Below, piece after piece: positions 1 through 12,773 of a stretch of 64,000 nucleotides of DNA. The notes below the pieces were generated by a model. That model saw only the letters and a program-made list of their open reading frames with translations. It was not told where the DNA came from and made no database searches. This DNA comes from Bedellia somnulentella (lineage: Eukaryota; Arthropoda; Insecta; Lepidoptera; Bedelliidae), in the NCBI GenBank assembly GCA_963576735.1, contig OY755198.1:310001-374000 (forward strand). The letters run 5' to 3'. Both the position numbers and the translations under genes were made by a program. Numbering within the stretch: the first letter of the stretch is position 1; every line of letters begins with the position of its first letter.

Positions 1-357
1 AAGTTGGCATTAAAGAGTGAAACCGTTGTACAATACATGGAAAAAAAGTTTTTGCGGTCAAATATGGCGGTAAAAACTGAAAGAAAATAAATAGCGGAAT
101 GAAATACATGGAAAACTATTAATTTGTTTCAGTTTTATTTAAATGCGGCATATCTTGAGGTTTTAGTAAATACAACACCCCTACCACCCTGAAAATAAAC
201 ATTATGCTATTTATTTGTATGGAATTATTGCATTATCAGCGCGAAATCTATTAAGGTTAATCAGGACCAAGAACAAAGAGAACTGTTAGTGGACATATAA
301 TAACGGTCTCTTTTGATTGACTGAATGTTTTGGATACGTGTACATTTATAAGTCAAT

Positions 358-553
358 TGGTTAGCGTCGGCTTAGAACAGCACTAACACACTTTTGAGAG
401 ATCGTTGGTTCATGTGGTGTGTAGAGACAAATGAGCAATCATCCTTTATTTCACATCTTCTTTTCCCCATTTTTCTCCCAAAGATGAAAAGATGCCAACG
501 AATTTCTAGTTCTGAAGCTTACCCCTTTTGGGTTTAATATCCGCGAGTATAGT
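358..553 (+). repeat. SINE-A-like remnant inside each array unit
   Basis: Starts GCGTCGGCTTAGAACAGCAC and ends near GGGTTTAATATCCGCGAGTATA, a diverged and rearranged match to family A described at 20698. Equivalent positions recur near 4975, 9430 and 13885 in the later units, so this insertion predates the amplification. Confidence 0.65.
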
Positions 554-1345
554 ATATTTTATTAGTTACAATTATTGTCAAAGTAAAAGGAGCTCAAGCA
601 CAGTAATCCTATGCCGTACAAAATGAATATACTTTCCGGTAACTAACTAATGGACGTATTGGTATGAGCTAAAAATCAAAACAGCTAAGAAAAGTTGCAT
701 GAAAACTTAACACTATTACAATATTTTCTAATTCGATATAAACTTACAACAGAGTTTTGATGTCTCTTGATTGGTTTTTTGTATTATATGTGAAAGTGGC
801 TGGCTGAAAAAGTAAATCGAACAAAAAAAAACAAAAGAAAAAAAAAGAGCGCGTCCTTTAAATTTTAATTTTCACCATTTGCAAAACTTTGAAAATTCGA
901 AATAAACGAAAATATTAACTTCAGAAAGCATAAAAACAGTTGCAAATGACATTGATACAGACCTTTCAGCCTAATTAAAGTAGTGGGGTAAGTATTTTTC
1001 ATCAAATCGAGATTTTTTTATTCAAGTAGGAATATTTCATCGCGAAATCTGTCGGTAAGTTGATTAGTAGTTAAAAGAAAAGGAGCTTGCATGAACATAA
1101 CACTCCAGCATTAACATTTATGCATGTTTCACATCACAGACTGTCTCGGATGTACAGTGAGAGCCTCCGTGGTTTAACGGTTTCTACGTAAGGTTGGATT
1201 CAGTCTATTTATTCAACCATATTATACCCCCCGCTTGCCCCAAATGGCTGAGCAGTTTTACTTCGAAATCTCTGGCTACCACTTGTAGCGATAACAGCCA
1301 TCAGTGTATGTCTTACTTCTTACATATTCTATATACTCAAACTCA

Positions 1346-1492
1346 ATCGTTGACGCCGAATATCTCCGAAAGGGTTGGCAGCGGTACTCATACTTCTTAA
1401 CATCACGTGACATTGTTGTCACTTGGTGTTCAGAGTTCCCACGTTTTGCTTGGACATTGTACTCGCGTGATAGGGGGCAGGCTATAGTCACT
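1346..1492 (-). repeat. SINE-B fragment inside each array unit
   Basis: Reads as the reverse strand of the 3' half of family B: a CCGAA..GGTTGGCAG stretch, a CATCACGTGACATTG module, CCACGTTTTGCTTGGAC and GATAGGGGGCAGGC. It belongs to the module II subfamily. Copies recur near 5960, 10415 and 14870. No tRNA head is present. Confidence 0.7.
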
Positions 1493-2931
1493 CATCAATT
1501 CCGTGATATCATATTATTGTGAGACTGTGAGTTGCATGCATCCGACTGTTGCGGATTCTGGCAAAATGCAAATCTAATGTAATAAAATCCTATTAAATTA
1601 TTTAGGTTAGAAAATGGCCAAGACCGTTCGAATTGGAAAGAGGTTCTGCGAGCCCTTTTGTTTCTGACGAGGATCAACAGGACATAAGTATGAAAATGGT
1701 TTAGTATCGAAAAATACATACTCACGACTATAAATGCCAAAATGGGGTAGTCAGAGGTTTAGATTCAGAAAATTCATTAACCACTTTTGTATGGATTGTA
1801 AAATAATGAAAGATTTGGTTATTGTTATTGTAAGCTGCCACTACACAGCCCTTTCTTCAATAACTGGCTTTTCGTATGCTCACGGGTATAAATCTCATTA
1901 AGGGATAGGTAGGAAGGGTGAAATAAAGGTTGCAAACAATTTATCGAAATGCTGTTTATTCTCGATCTTCTTTGTCTTGCCGTTCAAAACTATCGTACAC
2001 AAACATTCATAATACATTTGATGTCATTCTCTTACAATATCAGCTCTACCATTTACACCCCCAGAAATGCCCTCGGGGGATTAAAATAAAATATATTTGC
2101 CTAAAAACTAACAATTTGTCATTTTAGACTCGCGGTCTAAAAGTAAAATTTATTTAGCGCTTAATTAATTTGTAAATTCTTTGTAAAGTGATAAAATTTA
2201 TAAAATCCTTAAGTTGCCCCCGAGGTTAATTTGGGGGTGTGGCCGTAGTACCAGATTCTTTTTTTTTATTATCAATACTTATTATAATTCTCATACACAA
2301 TGTTGCTGACTATTTGGGCGATCATATCTAATATATTTAGTATAGGTTCTCGAATAACAAAACCTCACTTCTATGAAGAGGTAGTTAGTTTCAGAAACAG
2401 ATTACAGTTGAAATTATATGGGTTTTATTATAAAAAAATAGATTTATTCATGTCAAGTGTGCAGTGGTTCAATCGTATTGAAATTCTTTAAAAATTAATA
2501 TAGTTTGTAAAATATCATATGTCATTTTGTCTTCTTAGTGTTTCTTGTGGAAAAGATTTCAAATTGATTCAGACACGAGCGCTCAAATAGACAACACCTC
2601 CACAAAATACTCTTAGTCAATAATTGTTTCATTCTGATATTATATTATTTATTAATTACATTGCAAACACTTACGCTCCTCTATCACACTCGCAGATCAC
2701 ATAAAAAATGGTCAGAAACAGTCTTATCTGCATTTTACTCGCCCCGCTTCGAATGTTAGCAAAATAATTGCATACAAATCGTAAGAGTCAAAGATGAGAT
2801 AAAGATTTCTAGCCATTTATTATGTGTTCTGCGATCACACTACACATATATTCCTTTAAAAGCCACTTTTTTTTGTGAGATCATTTTTTTGTCGTTTTTT
2901 GATATTTTAGTGTTTGCAGTCGCGCGGTCCC

Positions 2932-3012
2932 CTACAGCACGTGCGACGTCGGGCAGTGCTGCTCCTGGATGGTCGGCAGCAGCGACGTGAGCCGGTCGGT
3001 GGGACGCAGCAC
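2932..3012 (-). pseudogene. Duplicated cyclin G-like terminal exon, unit 1
   Basis: Same 81 nt as the terminal exon at 17223-17303, from the TGTGCAG acceptor to the stop: begins VLRPTDRLTS, ends SHVL then TAG. The open frame is intact. Called a duplicate because the nearer copy in unit 4 is the natural splice partner; use of this copy in long transcripts cannot be excluded. Confidence 0.75.
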
Positions 3013-3552
3013 CTGCACACCACATACTGTCAGTACTAATGTACGCGCGGACTTCACATCATAGTGTATATAGCAAACATTATTCTTTTATTCTAACCCT
3101 TTAGGAAAGTGTTTCGTCCCGCGCTTAAATTGAAAGTGTATATTGTATACACTCAGTCCGAAATTGAAGAAAAGTACATATAAACTCAGAACCCCAATTT
3201 CACCCCTTCATGGAATGATTTTATAAGGATATAAATGATATTCGGTTAAATTGCGGTACAAAGCACAACTATAAGAACACTTCTCATTCCCACGATTTCC
3301 CACAGGAATATCATTTATTCGGGATAAAAAGTACCCTATTATTTAATCTAGACTTTTGACTATACGTCTGCAAAATTTCAAAGCAATCGGTTAAGTAGTT
3401 ACGGCGTGAAATCGGAACAAACAAACCAACTCACTTTCCGATTTGTAATACAAGTAAGGATAAAAGCAACCCCTTTTCTGAATTTCGAGTTGTTATAGAA
3501 ATAAGTGTAACAGTCAGTAAAAGACATAGTAAATGATATGACAATAGCAGAC

Positions 3553-3669
3553 CTTAGCAGTCCGGTCGCTGAGCGGCCACCGCCCGCGCGCCCCCCGCCC
3601 GCCTCGCTCGTAGCGCGCCGCCGCCGCGCCCACCGCCACCGCGGCGACGTGTTGGGATTGTATGGAGAT
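3553..3669 (-). pseudogene. Duplicated cyclin G-like penultimate exon, unit 1
   Basis: 117 nt, phase 0 at both ends, with TACACAG acceptor and AAG-GTCTGC donor as in unit 4. It differs from units 2-4 by a silent CAA/CAG change in the QSQHV codons. Very GC-rich against AT-rich flanks. Open and intact. Confidence 0.7.
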
Positions 3670-3767
3670 CTGTGTACAATGTATACTAACATTATAGCGT
3701 TTCAACCGTGTTTGTGTGTTTCATTGGTGATAGCTATCGTTAGATATATGAACGCTGTTTCTTTAGT

Positions 3768-3947
3768 GGACGAAGAGCCACCCACTCGAGTAGTTTATCA
3801 AGAAGAACAGGGAGCGTCTTTTCTAGAGCAAACCATACTGTACCAGCACGCATCATTGTTATATTGAAATTAAGATGCCGCTTTGTTATACAGTTTCAAG
3901 TTCATTTCAATACAAGTCATTATTTACGTCGATCTTATCAAGTATCT
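3768..3947. other. Unit-1-specific segment, open on both strands
   Basis: Absent from units 2-4, where flanking text GCTCTGTTTCTTCAG runs almost directly into TTTTACAGGACAC. On the plus strand a frame from about 3770 reads LVDEEPPTRVV and closes at 3867. On the minus strand a 41-codon frame begins MMRAGTVWFALEK and closes inside the flank. It may be a transposon scrap or an ancestral part deleted in the other units. No function can be assigned. Confidence 0.4.
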
Positions 3948-6900
3948 TTCACAGGACACGAGATCCTGTACACATACAACATCATTCATTATTATTATTT
4001 TCCTATGTACCTAATTTAAGTTTACTTTTTTAATGTGATTGTCAAGTGTTTCTAAATGTATTTGTTTTGTAATTTTGTATGTAGCAATAAATAAACCACG
4101 TTTTCATTCTTTCTTTCATTAAGTGACCCTCATTTGCTTTTATTGTATTTATTGTATTAGGATGGGTGTTGCATTTCTAGTGATTTTGAGCATATTTCAA
4201 GAAATTCAATAAATTCATGTAGAAATGTAATAATTAATTAAAACAGCTGATTCTTTTTTCTCTTTTTCTGCTTGCCATTACCAGATAGGCTAATGAATAA
4301 GCCATGCAGCCAGGTTTTCGATGTAAAGCCTATGGTTCTTCTAAGAATATATTTTGTTATAGAATAAATACTAAAAGTTCAATAGTTCCACAAAAGTTGT
4401 GAAATTTGCATGTTTTATTAATTTTATTATTCAAGGCACACCAATAATACATATAACAACGTAATTCAACGCAATTTTTATATTGTTTACGAAGCTGAAA
4501 ACTGATGTGTATACGTCCACCAATATAAAAAGGTATAGTTTGTTTTGAAGATTAAATTTTCATACAGTTTACTACAATCTACAATATCCTTTGTGCACGT
4601 ACAGAAAGTTGGCATTAAAGAGTGAAACCGTTGTACAATACATGGAAAAAAAGTTTTTGCGGTCAAATATGGCGGTAAAAACTGAAAGAAAATAAATAGC
4701 GGAATGAAATACATGGAAAACTATTAATTTGTTTCAGTTTTATTTAAATGCGGCATATCTTGAGGTTTTAGTAAATACAACACCCCTACCACCCTGAAAA
4801 TAAACATTATGCTATTTATTTGTATGGAATTATTGCATTATCAGCGCGAAATCTATTAAGGTTAATCAGGACCAAGAACAAAGAGAACTGTTAGTGGACA
4901 TATAATAACGGTCTCTTTTGATTGACTGAATGTTTTGGATACGTGTACTGGATACGTGTACATTCATAAGTCAATTGGTTAGCGTCGGCTTAGAACAGCA
5001 CTAACACACTTTTGAGTGATCGTTGGTTCATGTGGTGTGTAGAGACAAATCAGCAATCATCCTTTATTTCACACCTTCTTTTCACCATTTTTCTACCAAA
5101 GATGAAAAGATGCCAACGAATTTCTAGTTCTGAAGCTTACCCTTTTTGGGTTTAATATCGGCGAGTATAGTAGGTTTATTAGTTACCATTATTGTCAAAG
5201 TAAAAGGAGCTCAAGCACAGTAATCCTATGCCGTACAAAATGAATATACTTTCCGGTAACTAACTAATGGACGTATTGGTATCAGCTAAAAATCAAAACA
5301 GCTAAGAAAAGTTGCATGGAAACTTAACACTATTACAATATTTTCTAATTCGATATAAACTTACAACAGAGTTTTGATGTCTCTTGATTGGTTTTTTGTA
5401 TTATATGTAAAAGTGGCTGGCTGAAAATGTAAATCGAACAAATAAAAACAAGAGAAAAAAAAAAGAGCGCGTCCTTTAAATTTTCACCATTTGCAAAACT
5501 TTGAAAATTCGTAACTTAATAAACGAAAATATTAACTTCAGAAAGCATAAAAACAGTTGCAAATGACATTGATACAGACCTTTCAGCCTAATTAAAGTAG
5601 TGGGGTAAGTATTTTTCATCAAATCGAGATTTTTTTATTCAAGTAGGAATATTTCATCGCGAAATCTGTCGGTAAGTTGATTAGTAGTTCAAAAAAAAGG
5701 AGCTTGCATGAACATAAAACTCCAGCATTAACATTTATGCATGTTTCACATCACATACTGTCTCGGATGTACAGTGAGAGCCTCCGTGGTTTAACGGTTT
5801 CTACGTAAGGTTGGATTCAGTCTATTTATTCAACCATATTACACCCCCCTCTTGCCTCAAATGGCTGAGGAGTTCGTTCAAAATCTCTGGCTACCACTTG
5901 TAGCGATAACAGCCATCAGTGTATGTCTTACTTCCTACATATTCTATAAACTCAATCGTTGACGCCGAATATCTCCGAAAGAGTTGGCAGGGCTACTCAT
6001 ACTTCTAAACATCACGTGACATTGTTTTCACTTGGTGTTCAGAGTTCCCACGTTTTGCTTGGACGTTGTACTCGCGTGATAGGGGGCAGGCTGTAGTCAC
6101 TCATCAATTCCGTGATATCATATTATTGTGAGACTGTGAGTTGCATCCGACTGTTGCGGATTCTGGCAAAATGCAAATCTAATGTAATAAAATCCTATTA
6201 AATTATTTAGGTTAGAAAATGGCCAAGACTGTTCGAATTGGAAAGAGGTTCTGCGAGCCCTTTTGTTTCTGACGAGGAACAACAGGACATAAGTATGAAA
6301 ATGGTTTAGTATCGAAAAATACATACTCACGACTATAAATGCCAAAATGGGGTAGTCAGAGGTTTAGATTCAGAAAATTCATTAACCACTTTTGTATGGA
6401 TTGTAAAATAATGAAAGATTTGGTTATTGTTATTGTAAGCTGCCACTACACAGCCCTTTCTTCAATAACTGGCTTTTCGTATGCTCACGGGTATAAATCT
6501 CATTAAGGGATAGGTAGGAAGGGTGAAATAAAGGTTGCAAACAATTTATCGAAATGCTGTTTATTCTCGATCTTCTTTGTCTTGCCGTTCAAAACTATCG
6601 TACACAAACATTCATAATACATTTGATGTCATTCTCTTACAATATTAGCTCTACCATTTACACCCCCAGAAATGCCCTCGGGGGATTAAAATAAAATATA
6701 TTTGCCTAAAAACTAACAATTTGTCATTTTAGACTCGCGGTCTAAAAGTAAAATTTATTTAGCGCTTAATTAATTTGTAAATTCTTTGTAAAGTGATAAA
6801 ATTTATAAAATCCTTAAGTTGCCCCCGAGGTTAATTTGGGGGTGTGGCCGTAGTACCAGATTCTTTTTTTTTATTATCAATACTTATTATAATTCTCATA

Positions 6901-7537
6901 CACAATGTTGCTGACTATTTGGGCGATCATATCTAATATATTTAGTATAGGTTCTCGAATAACAAAACCTCACTTCTATGAAGAGGTAGTTAGTTTCAGA
7001 AACAGATTACAGTTGAAATTATATGGGTTTTATTATAAAAAAATTGATTTATTTATGTCAAGTTTGCAGTGGTTCAATCGTATTGAAATTCTTTAAAAAT
7101 TAATATAGTTTGTAAAATATCATATGTCATTTTGTCTTCTTAGTGTTTCTTGTGGTAAAGATTTCAAATTGATTCAGACACGAGCGCTCAAATAGACAAC
7201 ACCTCCACAAAATACTCTTAGTCAATAATTGTTTCATTCTGATATTATATTACTTATTAATTACATTGCAAACACTTACGCTCCTCTATCACACTCGCAG
7301 ATCACATAAAAAATGGTCAGAAACAGTCTTATCTGCATTTTACTCGCCCCGCTTCGAATGTTAGCAAAATAATTGCATACAAATCGTAAGAGTCAAAGAT
7401 GAGATAAAGATTTCTAGCCATTTATTATGTGTTCTGCGATCACACTACACATATATTCCTTTAAAAGCCACTTTTTTTTGTGAGATCATTTTTTTTGTCG
7501 TTTTTTGATATTTTAGTGTTTGCAGTCGCGCGGTCCC

Positions 7538-7618
7538 CTACAGCACGTGCGACGTCGGGCAGTGCTGCTCCTGGATGGTCGGCAGCAGCGACGTGAGCCG
7601 GTCGGTGGGACGCAGCAC
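7538..7618 (-). pseudogene. Duplicated cyclin G-like terminal exon, unit 2
   Basis: Intact 81-nt copy of the terminal exon, with splice acceptor and TAG stop retained. A downstream AATAAA equivalent to that at 17106 is also kept. Confidence 0.75.
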
Positions 7619-7839
7619 CTGCACACCACATACTGTCAGTACTAATGTACGCGCGGACTTCACACCATAGTGTATATAGCAAACATTATTCTTTTATTCT
7701 AACCCTTTAGGAAAGTGTTTCGTCCCGCTTTAAATTGAAATAAAATAAACATGCCAGTTTCATACTACTAAGTTCGAAATTGAAGAAAAGTACATATAAA
7801 CTCAGAACCCCAATTTCACCCCTTTATGGGATGATTTCC

Positions 7840-8105
7840 TGCTCTTATATATCACTAGCTTTCCGCCCACGGCTTTGCTCGCGTGGAATTCAGTTATATT
7901 TCGGTTTAAAGCACAACTATAAGAAAACTTCTCATTCCCACGATTTCCCACAGGAATATCATTTTTTTCGGGATAAAAAGTACCCTATTATTTAATTTAC
8001 ACTTTTGACTATACGTCTGCAAAATTTCAAAGCAATCGGTTAATTAGTTACGGCGTGAAAGCGGAACAAACAAACCAACTCACTTTCCGATTTGTAATAC
8101 AAGTA
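7840..8105 (-). repeat. Retroelement/Helitron-like interspersed fragment in intron of units 2-4
   Basis: Contains CTAGCTTTCCGCCCACGGC next to a stretch with CGGGATAAAAAGTACCCTAT and GCAATCGGTTAATTAG, a combination common in lepidopteran interspersed repeats. It lies between the last two cyclin G-like exons of each unit (also near 12295 and 17525). Unit 1 keeps only the right part (from about 3260). I cannot assign a class with confidence. Confidence 0.45.
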
Positions 8106-8201
8106 AGGATAAAAGCAACCCCTTTTCTGAATTTCGAGTTGTTATAGAAATAAGTGTAACAGTCAGTAAAAGACATAGTAAATGATATGACAATAGCAGA
8201 C

Positions 8202-8318
8202 CTTAGCAGTCCGGTCGCTGAGCGGCCACCGCCCGCGCGCCCCCCGCCCGCCTCGCTCGTAGCGCGCCGCCGCCGCGCCCACCGCCACCGCGGCGACGTG
8301 CTGGGATTGTATGGAGAT
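8202..8318 (-). pseudogene. Duplicated cyclin G-like penultimate exon, unit 2
   Basis: Intact 117-nt copy of the penultimate exon, phase 0 at both ends; reads through HVAAVAVGAAAARYERG to LSDRTAK as in unit 4. Confidence 0.7.
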
Positions 8319-11300
8319 CTGTGTACAATGTATACTAACATTATAACGTTTCAACCGTGTTTGTGTGTTTCATTGGTGATAGCTATCGTTAGATATATGA
8401 ACGCTCTGTTTCTTCAGTGTTCTATGATCTTTTACAGGACACAAGATTCTGTACACGTACAACATCATTCATTATTATTATTTTCCTATGTAACTTAAGT
8501 TTACTTTTTTAATGTGATTGTCAAGTGTTTCTAAATGTATGTGTTTGTAATTTTGTATGTAGCAATGAATAAACGTTTTCATTCTTTATTTCATTAAGTG
8601 ACCCTCATTTGTTTTTATTGTATTTATTGTATTAGGATGGGTGTTGCATTTCTAGTGATTTTGAGCATATTTCAAGAAATTCATGTAGAAATGTTATAAT
8701 TAAAACAGCTGATTCTTTTTTCTCTTTTTCTCCTTGCCATTACCAGATAGGCTAATGCATAAGCCATGCAGCCAAGTTTTCGATGTAAATGAAGCCTATG
8801 ATTCTTCTAAGAATATATTTTGTTATAGAATAAATACTAAAAGTTCAATAGTTCCACAAAAGTTGTGAAATTTGCATGGTTTATTAATTTTATTATTCAG
8901 GGCACACCAATAATACATATAACAACGTAATTCAACGCAATTTTTGTATTGTTTACGAAGCTGAAAACTGATGTTTATACGTCCACAAATATAAAAAAAA
9001 AATAGTTTGTTTTGAAGATTAAATTTTCATACAGTTTACTACAATCTACAATATCCTTTGTGCACGTACAGAAAGTTGGCATTAAAGAGTGAAACCGTTG
9101 TACAATACATGAAAAAAAAAGTTTTTGCGGTCAAATACGGCGGTAAAAACTGAAAGAAAATAAATAGCGGAATGAAATACATGGAAAACTATTAATTTGT
9201 TTCAGTTTAATTTAAATGCGGCATATCTTGAGGTTTTAGTAAATACAACACCCCTACCACCCTGAAAATAAACATTATGCTATTTATTTGTATAGAATTA
9301 TTGCATTATCAGCGCGATATCTATTAAGGTTAATCAGGACCAAGAACAAAGAGAACTGTTAGTGGACATATAATAACGGTCTCTTTTGATTGACTGAATG
9401 TTTTGGATACGTGTACATTCATAAGTCAATTGGTTAGCGTCGGCTTAGAACAGCACTAACACACTTTTGAGTGATCGTTGGTTCATGTGGTGTGTAGAGA
9501 CAAATCAGCAATCATCCTTTATTTCACACCTTCTTTTCACCATTTTTCTACCAAAGATGAAAAGATGCCAACGAATTTCTAGTTCTGAAGCTTACCCTTT
9601 TTGGGTTTAATATCGGCGAGTATAGTAGGTTTATTAGTTACCATTATTGTCAAAGTAAAAGGAGCTCAAGCACAGTAATCCTATGCCGTACAAAATGAAT
9701 ATACTTTCCGGTAACTAACTAATGGACGTATTGGTATCAGCTAAAAATCAAAACAGCTAAGAAAAGTTGCATGGAAACTTAACACTATTACAATATTTTC
9801 TAATTCGATATAAACTTACAACAGAGTTTTGATGTCTCTTGATTGGTTTTTTGTATTATATGTAAAAGTGGCTGGCTGAAAATGTAAATCGAACAAATAA
9901 AAACAAGAGAAAAAAAAAAGAGCGCGTCCTTTAAATTTTCACCATTTGCAAAACTTTGAAAATTCGTAACTTAATAAACGAAAATATTAACTTCAGAAAG
10001 CATAAAAACAGTTGCAAATGACATTGATACAGACCTTTCAGCCTAATTAAAGTAGTGGGGTAAGTATTTTTCATCAAATCGAGATTTTTTTATTCAAGTA
10101 GGAATATTTCATCGCGAAATCTGTCGGTAAGTTGATTAGTAGTTCAAAAAAAAGGAGCTTGCATGAACATAAAACTCCAGCATTAACATTTATGCATGTT
10201 TCACATCACATACTGTCTCGGATGTACAGTGAGAGCCTCCGTGGTTTAACGGTTTCTACGTAAGGTTGGATTCAGTCTATTTATTCAACCATATTACACC
10301 CCCCTCTTGCCTCAAATGGCTGAGGAGTTCGTTCAAAATCTCTGGCTACCACTTGTAGCGATAACAGCCATCAGTGTATGTCTTACTTCCTACATATTCT
10401 ATAAACTCAATCGTTGACGCCGAATATCTCCGAAAGAGTTGGCAGGGCTACTCATACTTCTAAACATCACGTGACATTGTTTTCACTTGGTGTTCAGAGT
10501 TCCCACGTTTTGCTTGGACGTTGTACTCGCGTGATAGGGGGCAGGCTGTAGTCACTCATCAATTCCGTGATATCATATTATTGTGAGACTGTGAGTTGCA
10601 TCCGACTGTTGCGGATTCTGGCAAAATGCAAATCTAATGTAATAAAATCCTATTAAATTATTTAGGTTAGAAAATGGCCAAGACTGTTCGAATTGGAAAG
10701 AGGTTCTGCGAGCCCTTTTGTTTCTGACGAGGAACAACAGGACATAAGTATGAAAATGGTTTAGTATCGAAAAATACATACTCACGACTATAAATGCCAA
10801 AATGGGGTAGTCAGAGGTTTAGATTCAGAAAATTCATTAACCACTTTTGTATGGATTGTAAAATAATGAAAGATTTGGTTATTGTTATTGTAAGCTGCCA
10901 CTACACAGCCCTTTCTTCAATAACTGGCTTTTCGTATGCTCACGGGTATAAATCTCATTAAGGGATAGGTAGGAAGGGTGAAATAAAGGTTGCAAACAAT
11001 TTATCGAAATGCTGTTTATTCTCGATCTTCTTTGTCTTGCCGTTCAAAACTATCGTACACAAACATTCATAATACATTTGATGTCATTCTCTTACAATAT
11101 TAGCTCTACCATTTACACCCCCAGAAATGCCCTCGGGGGATTAAAATAAAATATATTTGCCTAAAAACTAACAATTTGTCATTTTAGACTCGCGGTCTAA
11201 AAGTAAAATTTATTTAGCGCTTAATTAATTTGTAAATTCTTTGTAAAGTGATAAAATTTATAAAATCCTTAAGTTGCCCCCGAGGTTAATTTGGGGGTGT

Positions 11301-11992
11301 GGCCGTAGTACCAGATTCTTTTTTTTTATTATCAATACTTATTATAATTCTCATACACAATGTTGCTGACTATTTGGGCGATCATATCTAATATATTTAG
11401 TATAGGTTCTCGAATAACAAAACCTCACTTCTATGAAGAGGTAGTTAGTTTCAGAAACAGATTACAGTTGAAATTATATGGGTTTTATTATAAAAAAATT
11501 GATTTATTTATGTCAAGTTTGCAGTGGTTCAATCGTATTGAAATTCTTTAAAAATTAATATAGTTTGTAAAATATCATATGTCATTTTGTCTTCTTAGTG
11601 TTTCTTGTGGTAAAGATTTCAAATTGATTCAGACACGAGCGCTCAAATAGACAACACCTCCACAAAATACTCTTAGTCAATAATTGTTTCATTCTGATAT
11701 TATATTACTTATTAATTACATTGCAAACACTTACGCTCCTCTATCACACTCGCAGATCACATAAAAAATGGTCAGAAACAGTCTTATCTGCATTTTACTC
11801 GCCCCGCTTCGAATGTTAGCAAAATAATTGCATACAAATCGTAAGAGTCAAAGATGAGATAAAGATTTCTAGCCATTTATTATGTGTTCTGCGATCACAC
11901 TACACATATATTCCTTTAAAAGCCACTTTTTTTTGTGAGATCATTTTTTTTGTCGTTTTTTGATATTTTAGTGTTTGCAGTCGCGCGGTCCC

Positions 11993-12073
11993 CTACAGCA
12001 CGTGCGACGTCGGGCAGTGCTGCTCCTGGATGGTCGGCAGCAGCGACGTGAGCCGGTCGGTGGGACGCAGCAC
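11993..12073 (-). pseudogene. Duplicated cyclin G-like terminal exon, unit 3
   Basis: Intact 81-nt copy, identical by eye to the unit 4 exon, with acceptor and stop. Confidence 0.75.
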
Positions 12074-12656
12074 CTGCACACCACATACTGTCAGTACTAA
12101 TGTACGCGCGGACTTCACACCATAGTGTATATAGCAAACATTATTCTTTTATTCTAACCCTTTAGGAAAGTGTTTCGTCCCGCTTTAAATTGAAATAAAA
12201 TAAACATGCCAGTTTCATACTACTAAGTTCGAAATTGAAGAAAAGTACATATAAACTCAGAACCCCAATTTCACCCCTTTATGGGATGATTTCCTGCTCT
12301 TATATATCACTAGCTTTCCGCCCACGGCTTTGCTCGCGTGGAATTCAGTTATATTTCGGTTTAAAGCACAACTATAAGAAAACTTCTCATTCCCACGATT
12401 TCCCACAGGAATATCATTTTTTTCGGGATAAAAAGTACCCTATTATTTAATTTACACTTTTGACTATACGTCTGCAAAATTTCAAAGCAATCGGTTAATT
12501 AGTTACGGCGTGAAAGCGGAACAAACAAACCAACTCACTTTCCGATTTGTAATACAAGTAAGGATAAAAGCAACCCCTTTTCTGAATTTCGAGTTGTTAT
12601 AGAAATAAGTGTAACAGTCAGTAAAAGACATAGTAAATGATATGACAATAGCAGAC

Positions 12657-12773
12657 CTTAGCAGTCCGGTCGCTGAGCGGCCACCGCCCGCGCGCCCCCC
12701 GCCCGCCTCGCTCGTAGCGCGCCGCCGCCGCGCCCACCGCCACCGCGGCGACGTGCTGGGATTGTATGGAGAT
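12657..12773 (-). pseudogene. Duplicated cyclin G-like penultimate exon, unit 3
   Basis: Intact 117-nt copy, identical by eye to the unit 4 exon, with acceptor and the same weak GTCTGC donor. Confidence 0.7.

Larger units (their letters stand above)
1..4605. repeat. Array unit 1 (diverged copy)
   Basis: Most diverged unit. It carries the exon pair at 2932-3012 and 3553-3669. It differs from units 2-4 by substitutions, small indels and a private segment of about 180 bp at 3768-3947. It lacks the CTAGCTTTCCGCCCACGGC stretch found in units 2-4. Confidence 0.9.
4606..9072. repeat. Array unit 2
   Basis: Carries the exon pair 7538-7618 and 8202-8318. It has a private 13-bp duplication of TGGATACGTGTAC near 4937, which largely explains why it is 12 bp longer than unit 3. 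Confidence 0.9.

Noticed and set aside
2300..2491. 63-codon frame repeated in every array unit (starts MLLTIWAIIS)
   Set aside because: It is conserved only because the units are recent copies. No splice or domain support, and unit 1 against units 2-4 shows one non-silent change, so there is no sign of coding constraint.
3399..3867. GC-rich frames of 63 to 109 codons on both strands at 3399-3867 and its copies
   Set aside because: The minus-strand signal is explained by the 117-nt cyclin G-like exon; the others are shadows in different frames.
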